Source: Lacinutrix sp. MedPE-SW
GTDB lineage: Bacteria > Bacteroidota > Bacteroidia > Flavobacteriales > Flavobacteriaceae
Assembly (NCBI RefSeq): GCF_001874145.1
Contig: NZ_MPCX01000008.1
Coordinates: forward strand, 62,001-126,000
Direction: 5' to 3'
DNA: 64,000 bases
Numbering within the stretch: position 1 is the first letter of the stretch; every line of letters starts with the position of its first letter. The notes under the pieces are model-generated. The model was not told the DNA's origin and searched no databases. It worked only from the letters and a program-made list of their open reading frames with translations. Both the position numbers and the translations under genes were made by a program. Shown here one piece after another: positions 38,090-48,041 of this stretch.

Positions 38090-38206
38090 ATGAAAGTAAG
38101 AGCATCAGTTAAAAAAAGAAGTGCAGATTGCAAAATCGTGCGCAGAAAAGGCAGACTTTACGTCATTAACAAAAAGAATCCTAGATTCAAACAAAGACAA
38201 GGGTAA
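38090..38206 (+). CDS. rpmJ: 50S ribosomal protein L36 (zinc-independent form)
   Basis: This is a 38-codon gene starting ATG at 38090 and ending TAA at 38204-38206, with two bases before rpsM. The peptide begins [20 protein letters not shown] and ends NPRFKQRQG, unmistakable for L36. Only one cysteine is present where zinc-binding L36 has three plus a histidine, so this is a C- type. It is short enough to be missed by length-filtered gene finding. Confidence 0.97.
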   Translation: MKVRASVKKRSADCKIVRRKGRLYVINKKNPRFKQRQG

Positions 38207-38208
38207 TT

Positions 38209-38580
38209 ATGGCAAGAATTGCAGGTGTAGACATACCAAAAAACAAGAGAGGAGTTATTGCTTTAACTTATATTTACGGAGTAGGTAGAAGTAGAGCACA
38301 AGAGATTTTAGCAACAGCTAAAGTAGACGAAAGCATCAAAGTACAAGATTGGACAGATGAGCAAATTGGAGCAATCCGTGAGACTGTTGGAACTTTTACT
38401 ATTGAAGGTGAATTACGTTCTGAAACACAATTAAACATTAAGCGATTAATGGATATTGGATGTTACAGAGGAATACGTCACAGAGCAGGTTTACCTTTAA
38501 GAGGGCAACGTACTAAAAACAACTCTAGAACTAGAAAAGGTAGAAGAAAAACGGTTGCTAACAAAAAGAAGGCAAGCTAA
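38209..38580 (+). CDS. rpsM: 30S ribosomal protein S13
   Basis: S13 forms head bridges with L5 and contacts P-site tRNA. The 123-residue product has [20 protein letters not shown], the helix-two-turn-helix region [16 protein letters not shown] near residue 25, and the C-terminal [20 protein letters not shown] then [14 protein letters not shown]. It is separated from rpsK by an unusually long gap of 114 bases. Confidence 0.99.
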   Translation: MARIAGVDIPKNKRGVIALTYIYGVGRSRAQEILATAKVDESIKVQDWTDEQIGAIRETVGTFTIEGELRSETQLNIKRLMDIGCYRGIRHRAGLPLRGQRTKNNSRTRKGRRKTVANKKKAS

Positions 38581-38599
38581 AAAATAATTTAATTATTTA

Positions 38600-38694
38600 G
38601 TCTTTAGTATTTAGACGTTGGAAAGAATCTGTTTGAAATGATAATAGTTTAGGATTCTAGCGACTATACACTAATTACTTAGAACTATAGAAAT
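38600..38694 (+). promoter_or_regulatory. Structured spacer between rpsM and rpsK
   Basis: The 114-base gap is long for this cluster and holds AGAATC (38624-38629) paired with GATTCT (38653-38658), and a weaker GTCT/AGAC pair at 38600-38616. No TAnnTTTG promoter and no T-run terminator is seen. A leader or RNA-processing element is possible. Confidence 0.35.
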
Positions 38695-39087
38695 ATGGCA
38701 AAGACAAATACAAAATCAGCTAAAAAACGTAAAGTTATAGTTGAATCAGTTGGAGAAGCGCACATTACGGCATCATTCAACAACATCATTATCTCATTAA
38801 CAAACAAAAAAGGAGACGTTATTTCATGGTCTTCTGCTGGAAAAATGGGATTCAGAGGTTCAAAAAAGAACACTCCTTATGCAGCTCAATTATGTGCAGA
38901 AGATGCTTCTGCCGTAGCAAAAGAAGCTGGGTTAAAAAAAGTAAAAGTATACGTTAAAGGTCCAGGAAATGGTAGAGAATCTGCTATCCGTTCAATCCAT
39001 AATGCAGGTATTGAAGTAACAGAAATTATTGATGTTACTCCATTACCACACAATGGATGTCGTCCTCCAAAACGTAGAAGAGTATAA
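38695..39087 (+). CDS. rpsK: 30S ribosomal protein S11
   Basis: S11 lines the platform near the E site and the Shine-Dalgarno helix. The 130-residue product has [20 protein letters not shown] near residue 23, the loop [20 protein letters not shown] near residue 53 and [18 protein letters not shown] at the end, as in the family. It is followed by a strong terminator, so the transcript that began upstream ends here. Confidence 0.99.
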   Translation: MAKTNTKSAKKRKVIVESVGEAHITASFNNIIISLTNKKGDVISWSSAGKMGFRGSKKNTPYAAQLCAEDASAVAKEAGLKKVKVYVKGPGNGRESAIRSIHNAGIEVTEIIDVTPLPHNGCRPPKRRRV

Positions 39088-39111
39088 TTTATACAACTTA
39101 TTATAAATAAT

Positions 39112-39145
39112 ATCAGCTATATTACATAGCTGATGTTATTTTTTT
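39112..39145 (+). terminator. Intrinsic terminator between rpsK and rpsD
   Basis: ATCAGCTAT (39112-39120) and ATAGCTGAT (39126-39134) form a perfect 9-bp stem with an ATTAC loop, followed by GTTATTTTTTT. It lies 24 bases after the rpsK stop and just ahead of a new promoter. Confidence 0.9.
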
Positions 39146-39148
39146 GTA

Positions 39149-39242
39149 TAAATTTGCAAACTAAAAAATAATAATCAAGTATTAATGAGAGAACTACGAT
39201 TGTCGAAGGATAAGATTTAGACCTTAATTCACAATCACTCTC
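39149..39242 (+). promoter_or_regulatory. rpsD: rpsD-rpoA-rplQ promoter and structured rpsD leader
   Basis: TAAATTTG at 39149-39156 matches the -7 consensus. The leader has three nested pairings: GAGAG (39187-39191) with CTCTC (39238-39242), GATTGT (39198-39203) with ACAATC (39231-39236), and AAGG (39206-39209) with CCTT (39222-39225). It ends 16 bases before the S4 start, and S4 is a known translational repressor of its own mRNA in other bacteria. Confidence 0.68.
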
Positions 39243-39258
39243 AAAAAAACAATTTAAA

Positions 39259-39864
39259 ATGGCAAGATATACTGGTCCTAAAACAAAAATAGCTCGTAAA
39301 TTTGGCGAGGCTATATTCGGAGACGATAAAGCTTTCGAAAAAAGAAATTACCCACCAGGACAACACGGGAATAACCGTCGTCGTGGAAAAAAATCTGAAT
39401 ATGCAATCCAGTTAATGGAAAAGCAAAAAGCTAAATATACTTATGGTATATTAGAAAAGCAATTCAGAAATATGTTTAAAAGAGCAACTGCAGCTCCAGG
39501 AATTACAGGTGAAGTTTTATTACAATTATGTGAGTCTAGATTAGACAACGTTGTATTTAGAATGGGAATCGCTCCTACAAGAAGCGCAGCAAGACAATTA
39601 GTATCTCATAGACATATTACAGTAAATGGCGAGTTGGTAAATGTACCATCTTACCAATTAAAAGCTGGTGATGTTGTAGCAGTAAGAGAAAAATCTAAAT
39701 CTCTTGAAGCTATTGAAAGATCATTATCTAACTCAAGTAATGTATTTGAGTGGATTACTTGGAATGCTGAAACTATGCAAGGAACTTATGTAACTGTTCC
39801 TGCTAGAATTCAAATTCCAGAAAACATCAACGAGCAATTCATCGTAGAATTATACTCTAAATAA
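39259..39864 (+). CDS. rpsD: 30S ribosomal protein S4
   Basis: S4 initiates 5'-domain assembly of 16S rRNA and represses its own synthesis in several bacteria. The 201-residue product begins [20 protein letters not shown], lacks an N-terminal zinc knuckle, and has the S4 RNA-binding domain near residue 92 ([20 protein letters not shown], then [13 protein letters not shown]). It follows its own promoter and a nested-hairpin leader, so here it heads a separate alpha transcript. Confidence 0.99.
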   Translation: MARYTGPKTKIARKFGEAIFGDDKAFEKRNYPPGQHGNNRRRGKKSEYAIQLMEKQKAKYTYGILEKQFRNMFKRATAAPGITGEVLLQLCESRLDNVVFRMGIAPTRSAARQLVSHRHITVNGELVNVPSYQLKAGDVVAVREKSKSLEAIERSLSNSSNVFEWITWNAETMQGTYVTVPARIQIPENINEQFIVELYSK

Positions 39865-39960
39865 TATATTAATCACATTGGTATTTAGCCAAAGGATTTA
39901 TTAGTCTTCTTCAAACTTTTAAATCGCGCAACTAGATAACAATTAAAACGAAGAAAAAGT

Positions 39961-40953
39961 ATGGCAGTATTTAATTTTCAGAAGCCTGATAAAGTAATCA
40001 TGATCGATTCTACTGATTTTGAAGGTAAGTTCGAATTCAGACCATTAGAACCAGGTTATGGTTTAACAGTAGGAAATGCTTTAAGAAGAGTTTTATTATC
40101 ATCTCTTGAAGGATTTGCAATTACATCAGTTAGAATAGAAGGTGTAGACCATGAATTCTCAACAATTGCAGGTGTAGTTGAAGATGTAACAGAAATTATT
40201 TTGAATTTAAAGCAAATGCGTTTTAAGCGTCAAATTGAAGATGTTGATAACGAATCTGTTTCAATCTCAATTTCAGGTCAAGATAAAATTACAGCAGGTG
40301 ATTTTCAAAAATTTATTTCTGGATTTCAAGTATTAAACTCAGATTTAGTAATCTGTAACCTTGATCCAAAAGTAAGTGTAACAATGGAAATTACTATTGA
40401 AAAAGGAAGAGGTTACGTTCCTGCAGAAGAAAACAAAAAAGCTTCAGCTCCAATAGGAACAATCTTTACAGATTCAATCTACACACCAATAAAAAATGTT
40501 AAATATAGCATTGAAAATTACCGTGTAGAACAAAAAACAGATTACGAAAAGTTAGTTTTCGAAATCCAATCTGATGGTTCAATATCGCCTCAAGATGCTT
40601 TAACAGAAGCAGCAAAAACATTAATACACCACTTCATGTTATTCTCAGATGAGCGCATAACATTAGAAGCAGATGAGATTGCACAAACTGAAACTTATGA
40701 TGAAGAATCTCTTCATATGAGACAGTTACTTAAAACAAAATTAGTGGATATGGATTTATCTGTTCGTGCATTAAATTGTTTAAAAGCTGCAGAAGTAGAT
40801 ACTTTAGGAGACTTAGTATCATTCAATAAAAATGATTTAATGAAGTTCCGTAACTTCGGTAAAAAATCTTTAACAGAACTAGAAGAATTAGTAAACGTTA
40901 AAGGTCTTAATTTCGGAATGGACTTATCAAAATATAAATTAGACAAAGATTAA
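39961..40953 (+). CDS. rpoA: DNA-directed RNA polymerase subunit alpha
   Basis: The alpha subunit forms the dimer that nucleates RNA polymerase assembly. The 330-residue product has the N-terminal domain with [20 protein letters not shown] near residues 33-52 and the C-terminal domain with two helix-hairpin-helix units ([20 protein letters not shown] near residue 268, [20 protein letters not shown] near residue 298). The 96-base gap to rpsD contains only a small hairpin at 39878-39892. Confidence 0.99.
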   Translation: MAVFNFQKPDKVIMIDSTDFEGKFEFRPLEPGYGLTVGNALRRVLLSSLEGFAITSVRIEGVDHEFSTIAGVVEDVTEIILNLKQMRFKRQIEDVDNESVSISISGQDKITAGDFQKFISGFQVLNSDLVICNLDPKVSVTMEITIEKGRGYVPAEENKKASAPIGTIFTDSIYTPIKNVKYSIENYRVEQKTDYEKLVFEIQSDGSISPQDALTEAAKTLIHHFMLFSDERITLEADEIAQTETYDEESLHMRQLLKTKLVDMDLSVRALNCLKAAEVDTLGDLVSFNKNDLMKFRNFGKKSLTELEELVNVKGLNFGMDLSKYKLDKD

Positions 40954-40963
40954 TTAATCATAT

Positions 40964-40996
40964 TTTGCTCTCTAGATAATCTAGATTTGGTAGCAA
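40964..40996 (+). promoter_or_regulatory. rplQ leader hairpin with an embedded -7-like element
   Basis: TTGCT (40965-40969) pairs with AGCAA (40992-40996), and inside it TCTAG (40971-40975) pairs with CTAGA (40981-40985) around an ATAAT loop. The same bases contain TAGATTTG (40982-40989), a perfect -7 match, but the nearest TTTG is only 14 bases upstream. Either a weak internal promoter or a leader hairpin is possible. Confidence 0.45.
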
Positions 40997-41014
40997 GATG
41001 ATAAACAAAACGTC

Positions 41015-41482
41015 ATGAGACACGGAAAAAAAGTTAACCATTTAGGAAGACAAACAGCTCATAGAAAAGCAATGTTAGCAAACATGGCTTGTTCTTTAAT
41101 AGAGCACAAACGCATCAACACTACAGTTGCTAAAGCAAAAGCTTTAAAACAATTTGTTGAGCCAATGATCACTAAATCTAAATCTGATACGACACATAAC
41201 CGTCGTTTAGTATTTTCTAAGTTACGCCAAAAAGAAGCAGTAACAGAGTTATTTAGAGATGTTGCAGCTAAAGTTGGTGATCGCCCAGGTGGATACACAA
41301 GAATTATCAAATTAGGAAACCGTTTAGGTGATAACGCAGATATGGCAATGATTGAGCTTGTAGATTACAATGAAATCTATAATGCAGATAAAAAAGCTAA
41401 GAAATCTACTCGTAGAAGTCGTCGTGGAGGAAAAGCTACTGCTGCTCCAGTTGAAACAAAAGCAACTAACGAAGAAGAATAA
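41015..41482 (+). CDS. rplQ: 50S ribosomal protein L17
   Basis: L17 lies near the exit tunnel on the back of the large subunit. The 155-residue product has [20 protein letters not shown], then [20 protein letters not shown] and [20 protein letters not shown], followed by a 30-residue basic and acidic extension ([17 protein letters not shown]) beyond the usual core. It ends the alpha transcript, with a strong terminator 24 bases later. Confidence 0.99.
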   Translation: MRHGKKVNHLGRQTAHRKAMLANMACSLIEHKRINTTVAKAKALKQFVEPMITKSKSDTTHNRRLVFSKLRQKEAVTELFRDVAAKVGDRPGGYTRIIKLGNRLGDNADMAMIELVDYNEIYNADKKAKKSTRRSRRGGKATAAPVETKATNEEE

Positions 41483-41505
41483 ATGTTAATAAGCATTTCA
41501 TATTT

Positions 41506-41541
41506 AAAGGATAAACTATTTTAGTTTATCCTTTTTTTTTT
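41506..41541 (+). terminator. Intrinsic terminator after rplQ
   Basis: AAAGGATAAACTA and TAGTTTATCCTTT form a perfect 13-bp stem with a 3-base loop, followed by a long T run to 41541. It closes the ribosomal super-cluster. Confidence 0.95.
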
Positions 41542-41599
41542 GAAAATTTGCAAAACTTTTTGTTTTGCTTAAAGCAAACAAAATTACACAACTACTATA

Positions 41600-42703
41600 A
41601 TGAAATATCAAAAATTAAAAAAAGCAATTATCCTTTTAGCAGATGGTACTATTTTTCATGGTAAAGCTGTAGGTAAAGAAGGTAGCGCATTTGGAGAAGT
41701 TTGTTTCAATACTGGAATGACTGGCTATCAAGAGATTTTTACAGACCCATCATATTATGGGCAATTAATGGTTACTACAAATGCACACATAGGAAATTAT
41801 GGTGTAAATAATGATGAAGTAGAATCAGATTCAATCAAAATTTCTGGATTAATATGTAAAAACTTTAGTTACGATTTTTCTCGTGCTAATGCAGATGGTT
41901 CATTAGAAGATTTTTTAAACGAAAACAATTTATTAGCAATATCAGATGTTGATACAAGGTCACTAGTAGCATATATACGTGATAATGGTGCTATGAATGC
42001 TGTTATTTCAACAGATGTTGAAAACATAGAAGGTTTAAAAAAAGAACTAGCTAACATTCCAAATATGGATGGATTAGAATTAGCTTCTAAAGTATCTACT
42101 AAAGAGCCTTACTTTGTAGGAGATGAAAATGCAGAAATAAAAATAGCAGCTTTAGATATTGGTATAAAAAAGAATATCCTACGTAACCTTGCAAAACGTG
42201 GTGCTTATATAAAAGTATTTCCTTATAATGCTACATTTGAAGATTTAAGTTCATGGAATCCAGATGGCTATTTTTTATCTAATGGACCAGGTGATCCAGA
42301 ACCTTTAGTCGAGGCTCAAGCTTTAGCAAAAGAAATTATAAAAAGAAATTTACCACTATTTGGTATTTGTTTAGGGCATCAAGTTATTGCATTAGCAAAT
42401 GGAATTTCAACTTATAAAATGCATCATGGTCATAGAGGAATAAACCATCCCGTAAAAAATTTAATTTCAGGAAAAGGTGAAATTACCTCTCAAAATCACG
42501 GTTTTGCAATTAACAGAGAAGAAACCGAAGCACATGAGGATATAGAAATTACTCATGTACATTTAAACGATAATACTGTAGCAGGTATAAAAATGAAATC
42601 TAAAAATGTATTTTCTGTACAATATCACCCAGAAGCTAGTCCTGGACCACATGATTCATCATATTTATTTGATGAGTTTATAAATAATATAAAATCAAAC
42701 TAA
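41600..42703 (+). CDS. carA: Carbamoyl-phosphate synthase small subunit
   Basis: CarA hydrolyses glutamine and channels ammonia to CarB for arginine and pyrimidine synthesis. The 367-residue product has the N-terminal substrate-tunnel domain (FNTGMTGYQEIFTDPSYYGQ near residue 37) and a class I amidotransferase with the nucleophile in FGICLGHQ (Cys near residue 256) and the dyad in YHPEASPGPHDS (His near 343, Glu near 345). carB is not adjacent; the gene stands alone between two terminators. Confidence 0.98.
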   Translation: MKYQKLKKAIILLADGTIFHGKAVGKEGSAFGEVCFNTGMTGYQEIFTDPSYYGQLMVTTNAHIGNYGVNNDEVESDSIKISGLICKNFSYDFSRANADGSLEDFLNENNLLAISDVDTRSLVAYIRDNGAMNAVISTDVENIEGLKKELANIPNMDGLELASKVSTKEPYFVGDENAEIKIAALDIGIKKNILRNLAKRGAYIKVFPYNATFEDLSSWNPDGYFLSNGPGDPEPLVEAQALAKEIIKRNLPLFGICLGHQVIALANGISTYKMHHGHRGINHPVKNLISGKGEITSQNHGFAINREETEAHEDIEITHVHLNDNTVAGIKMKSKNVFSVQYHPEASPGPHDSSYLFDEFINNIKSN

Positions 42704-42707
42704 TTAT

Positions 42708-42743
42708 AAAAAAGCAATAGAAATTAAAATCTATTGCTTTTTT
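42708..42743 (+). terminator. Intrinsic terminator after carA
   Basis: AAAAAAGCAATAGA and TCTATTGCTTTTTT pair over 14 bases around an 8-base loop and end in a T run, 5 bases after the carA stop codon. Confidence 0.94.
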
Positions 42744-42777
42744 AATTTAACTAAAACGTTATAGCAGATTTTTTATT

Positions 42778-42785
42778 TAATTTTG
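42778..42785 (+). promoter_or_regulatory. eno: -7 promoter element for eno
   Basis: TAATTTTG fits TAnnTTTG and lies 71 bases before the eno start, leaving a leader of about 65 bases. No clear -33 TTTG lies 19 bases upstream, so the call is moderate. Confidence 0.45.
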
Positions 42786-42841
42786 AAGTAATTACGCATT
42801 ACAACCAAGAATTAAATGCTAAATTTAAAGATTAAAAATAA

Positions 42842-44152
<1,311 letters not shown>

Positions 44153-44178
44153 TTACATAGCAACAATAACTTTATATT

Positions 44179-44213
44179 AAGCGATTATTAAATTTATAAT
44201 AATCGCTTTTTTT
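44179..44213 (+). terminator. Intrinsic terminator after eno
   Basis: AAGCGATTATTA and TAATAATCGCTT form a perfect 12-bp stem with a 6-base loop, followed by seven T. Confidence 0.94.
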
Positions 44214-44330
44214 ATACTATAAATTTTATAAATATTGTAATTGTTAAAATGGTTGTTAATGAGTTTCATAAATAGCTACTTATTTTGTAATTTAGCAATC
44301 CGCAAAAACTAAGTAAATTCAAAAGAAAAT

Positions 44331-45617
44331 ATGTCAAAAACCGCTACGTTAGAAATCGACGGAAAAAAGCACGAGTTTCCTCTTATAACAGGAACTGAAA
44401 ATGAAGTTGCAATCGATATAAAAACATTAAGAGCTGCCACAGGTGGAGTTACTACTATTGATCCAGGATATAAAAATACAGGATCTTGTGAAAGCGCAAT
44501 AACGTTTTTAAATGGAGAAGAAGGAATATTAAGATATAGAGGTTACGCTATAGAAGATTTAGCTGAAAAAGCAGACTTTTTAGAAGTGGCCTATTTATTA
44601 ATTTTTGGAGATCTACCAACAACAGAGCAGTTAGAGAAATTTCACAACGATATTAAAGAAGAATCTCATGTAGATGAAGATGTTAAAAAAATAATTGAAG
44701 CATTTCCTAAGTCTGCACATCCAATGGGAGTTTTATCTTCTTTAACTAGTGCATTAACAGCATTTAATCCATCATCTGTAAATGTAGATTCAGAAGAGGA
44801 TATGTATAAAGCTATTGTAAAAATATTAGGTAAATTTCCTGTATTAGTAGCTTGGACAATGCGTAAGTCTCAAGGACAACCATTAAACTATGGTAGTAAA
44901 AATTTAGGATACGTTGAAAACATTTTAAAAATGATGTTTGAAAAACCTAATGAAGACTACAAACAAAACGATATTCTATTAAACGCTTTAGATAAATTAT
45001 TAATCTTACATGCAGATCATGAGCAAAACTGTTCTACATCAACAGTAAGAATGGTAGGATCATCTCACGCAAGTTTATTCGCATCTTTATCATCAGGTAT
45101 TTCTGCTCTTTGGGGACCATTACACGGTGGTGCTAACCAAGCAGTATTAGAAATGCTTGAAGCAATAAAAGAAGATGGTGGAGACACTAAAAAGTTTATG
45201 GCAAAAGCAAAGGATAAAGAAGATCCTTTCCGTTTAATGGGCTTTGGTCATAGAGTTTATAAAAACTTCGATCCTAGAGCAAAAATTATTAAGGTAGCTG
45301 CAGACGAAGTTTTAGGAGATTTAGGTATTGAAGATCCAGTATTAGATATTGCTAAAGGTTTAGCTTCTGAAGCTTTAAGTGACGAATACTTTGTAAAACG
45401 TAAGTTATATCCAAACGTAGATTTTTATTCAGGAATTATTTATAGAGCTATGGGTATACCTGTAGAAATGTTTACAGTAATGTTTGCATTAGGTCGTTTA
45501 CCAGGATGGATTGCACAATGGAAAGAAATGCGTTTACGTAAAGAACCTATAGGGCGTCCAAGACAAGTTTATATTGGAGAAACTCACAGAGAGTTTACAC
45601 CATTAGAAAAAAGATAA
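44331..45617 (+). CDS. gltA: Citrate synthase (type II)
   Basis: This enzyme condenses acetyl-CoA and oxaloacetate at the entry of the TCA cycle. The 428-residue product is the bacterial type II form, with its N-terminal beta domain of about 50 residues (SKTATLEIDGKKHEFPL). Catalytic residues are visible in HADHEQNCSTSTVRMVGSSH (His near 227), GPLHGGANQAVLEML (His near 265) and PNVDFYSG (Asp near 363). A possible -7 element (TAATTTAG, one mismatch) lies at 44288-44295. Confidence 0.98.
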   Translation: MSKTATLEIDGKKHEFPLITGTENEVAIDIKTLRAATGGVTTIDPGYKNTGSCESAITFLNGEEGILRYRGYAIEDLAEKADFLEVAYLLIFGDLPTTEQLEKFHNDIKEESHVDEDVKKIIEAFPKSAHPMGVLSSLTSALTAFNPSSVNVDSEEDMYKAIVKILGKFPVLVAWTMRKSQGQPLNYGSKNLGYVENILKMMFEKPNEDYKQNDILLNALDKLLILHADHEQNCSTSTVRMVGSSHASLFASLSSGISALWGPLHGGANQAVLEMLEAIKEDGGDTKKFMAKAKDKEDPFRLMGFGHRVYKNFDPRAKIIKVAADEVLGDLGIEDPVLDIAKGLASEALSDEYFVKRKLYPNVDFYSGIIYRAMGIPVEMFTVMFALGRLPGWIAQWKEMRLRKEPIGRPRQVYIGETHREFTPLEKR

Positions 45618-45638
45618 TAGATTTTTAAAATTATAGAG

Positions 45639-45669
45639 AAAGCTTCATAAGAAATTATGGAGCTTTTTT
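45639..45669 (+). terminator. Intrinsic terminator after gltA
   Basis: AAAGCTTCATAA and TTATGGAGCTTT form a 12-bp stem with one G-T pair and a GAAA tetraloop, followed by TTTT. It ends only 14 bases before the next start codon. Confidence 0.92.
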
Positions 45670-45682
45670 ATACCTTTACTTT

Positions 45683-46597
45683 ATGTTAAAACTCAATGTA
45701 AAAAACGAAACATCACGGCTTAAAGCAGTTGTTTTAGGTACAGCAAAAAGCAATGGACCAACACCAAAATTAGAAGAAGCATACGATCCAAAATCTGCAG
45801 AACATATTAAAGCAGGAACATATCCTGTAGAAGAAGATATGGTTAAAGAGATGGAAGCTGTAGCTGCCGTATTAAAAAAATACGATGTACAAGTGTTTAG
45901 ACCAGAACTTATAGAAAACTGTAATCAAATATTTGCAAGAGATATCGCATTTGTAATAGACGACGTTTTTGTAAAGTCTAATATATTACCAGACAGAGAA
46001 AACGAGCTAGATGCGATACAATATGTAATAGATAAAATTAATCCAGAAAAAGTTATACGTCCACCAGAAGAAGTACATATAGAAGGTGGTGATGTAATGC
46101 TTTATAACGATTATATTTTTGTTGGGACTTATAGGGAAGACGATTATTCAGACTATATAGTAGCAAGAACAAATGTTCAAGGCGTTGCTTTTATAGAAAA
46201 AACATTTCCGCATAAAAAAGTAAAGTCTTTTAATTTACGTAAATCACAAACTAACGCTCAAGATAATGCATTGCATTTAGATTGTTGTTTCCAACCAGTA
46301 GGAAAAGATAAAGCAATATTACATAAAGAAGGATTTTTAAATGAAGATGAATATGAATGGCTTTTAAATTTCTTCGGAAAAGAAAACTGTTTCATAATTA
46401 CAAAAGAAGAAATGTATAATATGAATAGTAATATTTTTTCAATTTCAGAAGATGTTATTATTTCAGAAAAAAACTTTACAAGATTAAACACGTGGTTAAG
46501 AGCAAACGGTTTTACAGTTGAAGAAGTACCTTATGCAGAAATTGCAAAGCAAGAAGGTTTATTGCGCTGTAGTACAATGCCATTAATTAGAGAATAA
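45683..46597 (+). CDS. Dimethylargininase / arginine deiminase-superfamily protein
   Basis: This 304-residue protein belongs to the guanidino-modifying superfamily (amidinotransferase, arginine deiminase, dimethylargininase). Visible features are CNQIFARDIAFVIDD near residue 84, the EVHIEGGDVML segment near residue 133, a catalytic-type histidine in NALHLDCCFQPVG near residue 199 and a cysteine in LLRCSTMPLIRE at the end (Cys near residue 297). The exact substrate (methylated arginine, arginine or another guanidine) cannot be chosen. It starts 14 bases after the gltA terminator, and no good -7 element fits there. Confidence 0.86.
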   Translation: MLKLNVKNETSRLKAVVLGTAKSNGPTPKLEEAYDPKSAEHIKAGTYPVEEDMVKEMEAVAAVLKKYDVQVFRPELIENCNQIFARDIAFVIDDVFVKSNILPDRENELDAIQYVIDKINPEKVIRPPEEVHIEGGDVMLYNDYIFVGTYREDDYSDYIVARTNVQGVAFIEKTFPHKKVKSFNLRKSQTNAQDNALHLDCCFQPVGKDKAILHKEGFLNEDEYEWLLNFFGKENCFIITKEEMYNMNSNIFSISEDVIISEKNFTRLNTWLRANGFTVEEVPYAEIAKQEGLLRCSTMPLIRE

Positions 46598-46618
46598 CTA
46601 TTAAAATTTAGTAAATAT

Positions 46619-46645
46619 AAAAGCACCATTTTGGTGCTTTTTTTA
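46619..46645. terminator. Bidirectional terminator between converging genes
   Basis: AAAAGCACCA and TGGTGCTTTT form a perfect 10-bp stem with a 3-base loop. T runs follow on both strands, so it can end both the dimethylargininase-like and the MFS transcripts; it overlaps the MFS stop codon. Confidence 0.9.
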
Positions 46646-47941
46646 TTCTACATTAGGAAGTTTGTAGCTTTTGTAAGCACCTAATAAACCAAATAAGGAT
46701 AAGACTAAAACAACACCTTCTATAGAAATTAAAGACACTAAGGCACTTAAACCTCCAGTAACTAATAAAATTAAACCAATTACAGTATTACTTACAGATA
46801 CATAATCTGTTCTTTGATTTCCTGTAGCCATATCAACAATATAAGTTTTACGTCCTAACCTAACACCACCATGCGCTACACCTAGAATAAAAAAAGCAAC
46901 AGGATATATCCAGTTTATAGTTTTTAAAGTTTCAGAATAGGAAATAATTATAAAAGTAAAAATACCTAAAACCGAAGCTATTAAAACAGCTAGTGCCATA
47001 ACATTTTTGCTAGATTTATCTGCTAGTTTTCCCCAAAAAGGAGAACTAATTATAGATGCGATACCTTTGGCAATAATAAATAATCCTAATAAATAACTTT
47101 CTTTACCTACATGCTTTTGTGCTAAAATAACATAATAAGGAGCCGTTAAAGCAGAACATAATAACAATGATCTTGTAATAACAAAATCTCTAAAATGAGT
47201 ATCGGTTTTTAATAATTTAAGTTTAGATATAAAGGTCGTTTTGTTTTTAGACTTAGTGTTTGTTTCTCCAGGAAATTCTTTTATTCTGGAATATATTAAT
47301 GCAGATACAAGCCAAGTTATTGAAGCAAAAAATATAAGATTACTATAAAACGAAACTGTAGCCTCACCATTATTAGATGTATATAAAATGTATAATCCAG
47401 CTATTAATACAAGTATTCCAGAAATAGAAACAGTATAACCTTTTAATCTACCACGTCTTGTTTTAGGAATCGTTTTACCTGTAACATCTTTAGAAGATAA
47501 AGAACAAACACTTCTAGCTAAACTAAAAATTACTATAGCTAAAATAATTAACCATCCGGCAGTAGAGCCTTTAAAATTTAAAGCAATTAAACCAATAGAA
47601 GCAATAGCTAAAAACTGAATTAAAGAACCAATAACCCACAGCCATTTTCTAATAGGTTTTGTATTAATATATTTTGCAATAGCTACCTGTGGCACCATTG
47701 ATCCAGATTCTCTAATAGGAACTATTAAACTAATTAAATAAACAGGAGCGCTAACATAACTCATTAACCATGTTAATACTGTTTTAGGGTTGCTTAAAGT
47801 GTCTCCAAGTGATGTAAACGTATTACTAAAAATTATTAAAAAATAGTTTTTTGGTACATGCTTACAAGCATCATCTGTAATATCTTTACAAACACGTGTT
47901 CCTTTTTCATTATTTAATAAATTGTATAGTTTTTCAAACAT
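46643..47941 (-). CDS. Major facilitator superfamily transporter
   Basis: The 432-residue protein has 12 probable membrane segments after an unusual cytoplasmic N-terminus of about 30 residues with two cysteines (VCKDITDDACKHVPKN). Typical MFS loop sequence is seen as GKTIPKTRRGRLKGYTVSIS near residue 150 and GKLADKSSKNVMALAV near residue 300. The substrate is not evident. A -7 element (TACCTTTG on the minus strand, 47986-47979) lies about 40 bases upstream. Confidence 0.87.
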   Translation of the reverse strand: MFEKLYNLLNNEKGTRVCKDITDDACKHVPKNYFLIIFSNTFTSLGDTLSNPKTVLTWLMSYVSAPVYLISLIVPIRESGSMVPQVAIAKYINTKPIRKWLWVIGSLIQFLAIASIGLIALNFKGSTAGWLIILAIVIFSLARSVCSLSSKDVTGKTIPKTRRGRLKGYTVSISGILVLIAGLYILYTSNNGEATVSFYSNLIFFASITWLVSALIYSRIKEFPGETNTKSKNKTTFISKLKLLKTDTHFRDFVITRSLLLCSALTAPYYVILAQKHVGKESYLLGLFIIAKGIASIISSPFWGKLADKSSKNVMALAVLIASVLGIFTFIIISYSETLKTINWIYPVAFFILGVAHGGVRLGRKTYIVDMATGNQRTDYVSVSNTVIGLILLVTGGLSALVSLISIEGVVLVLSLFGLLGAYKSYKLPNVE

Positions 47942-47978
47942 GTACTAAAACTTTAAATTTTAATAAAGTGAATAAAAC

Positions 47979-47986
47979 CAAAGGTA
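47979..47986 (-). promoter_or_regulatory. -7 promoter element for the MFS transporter gene
   Basis: The minus strand reads TACCTTTG, an exact TAnnTTTG match, 38 bases before the start codon. It lies between the end of the TonB-receptor gene and the transporter gene, so the transporter is probably transcribed separately. Confidence 0.55.
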
Positions 47987-48041
47987 ACTATTAGGGATTA
48001 GTAATTATAGATGTAAATTTTAATTATTATTCTTTTTTAGT

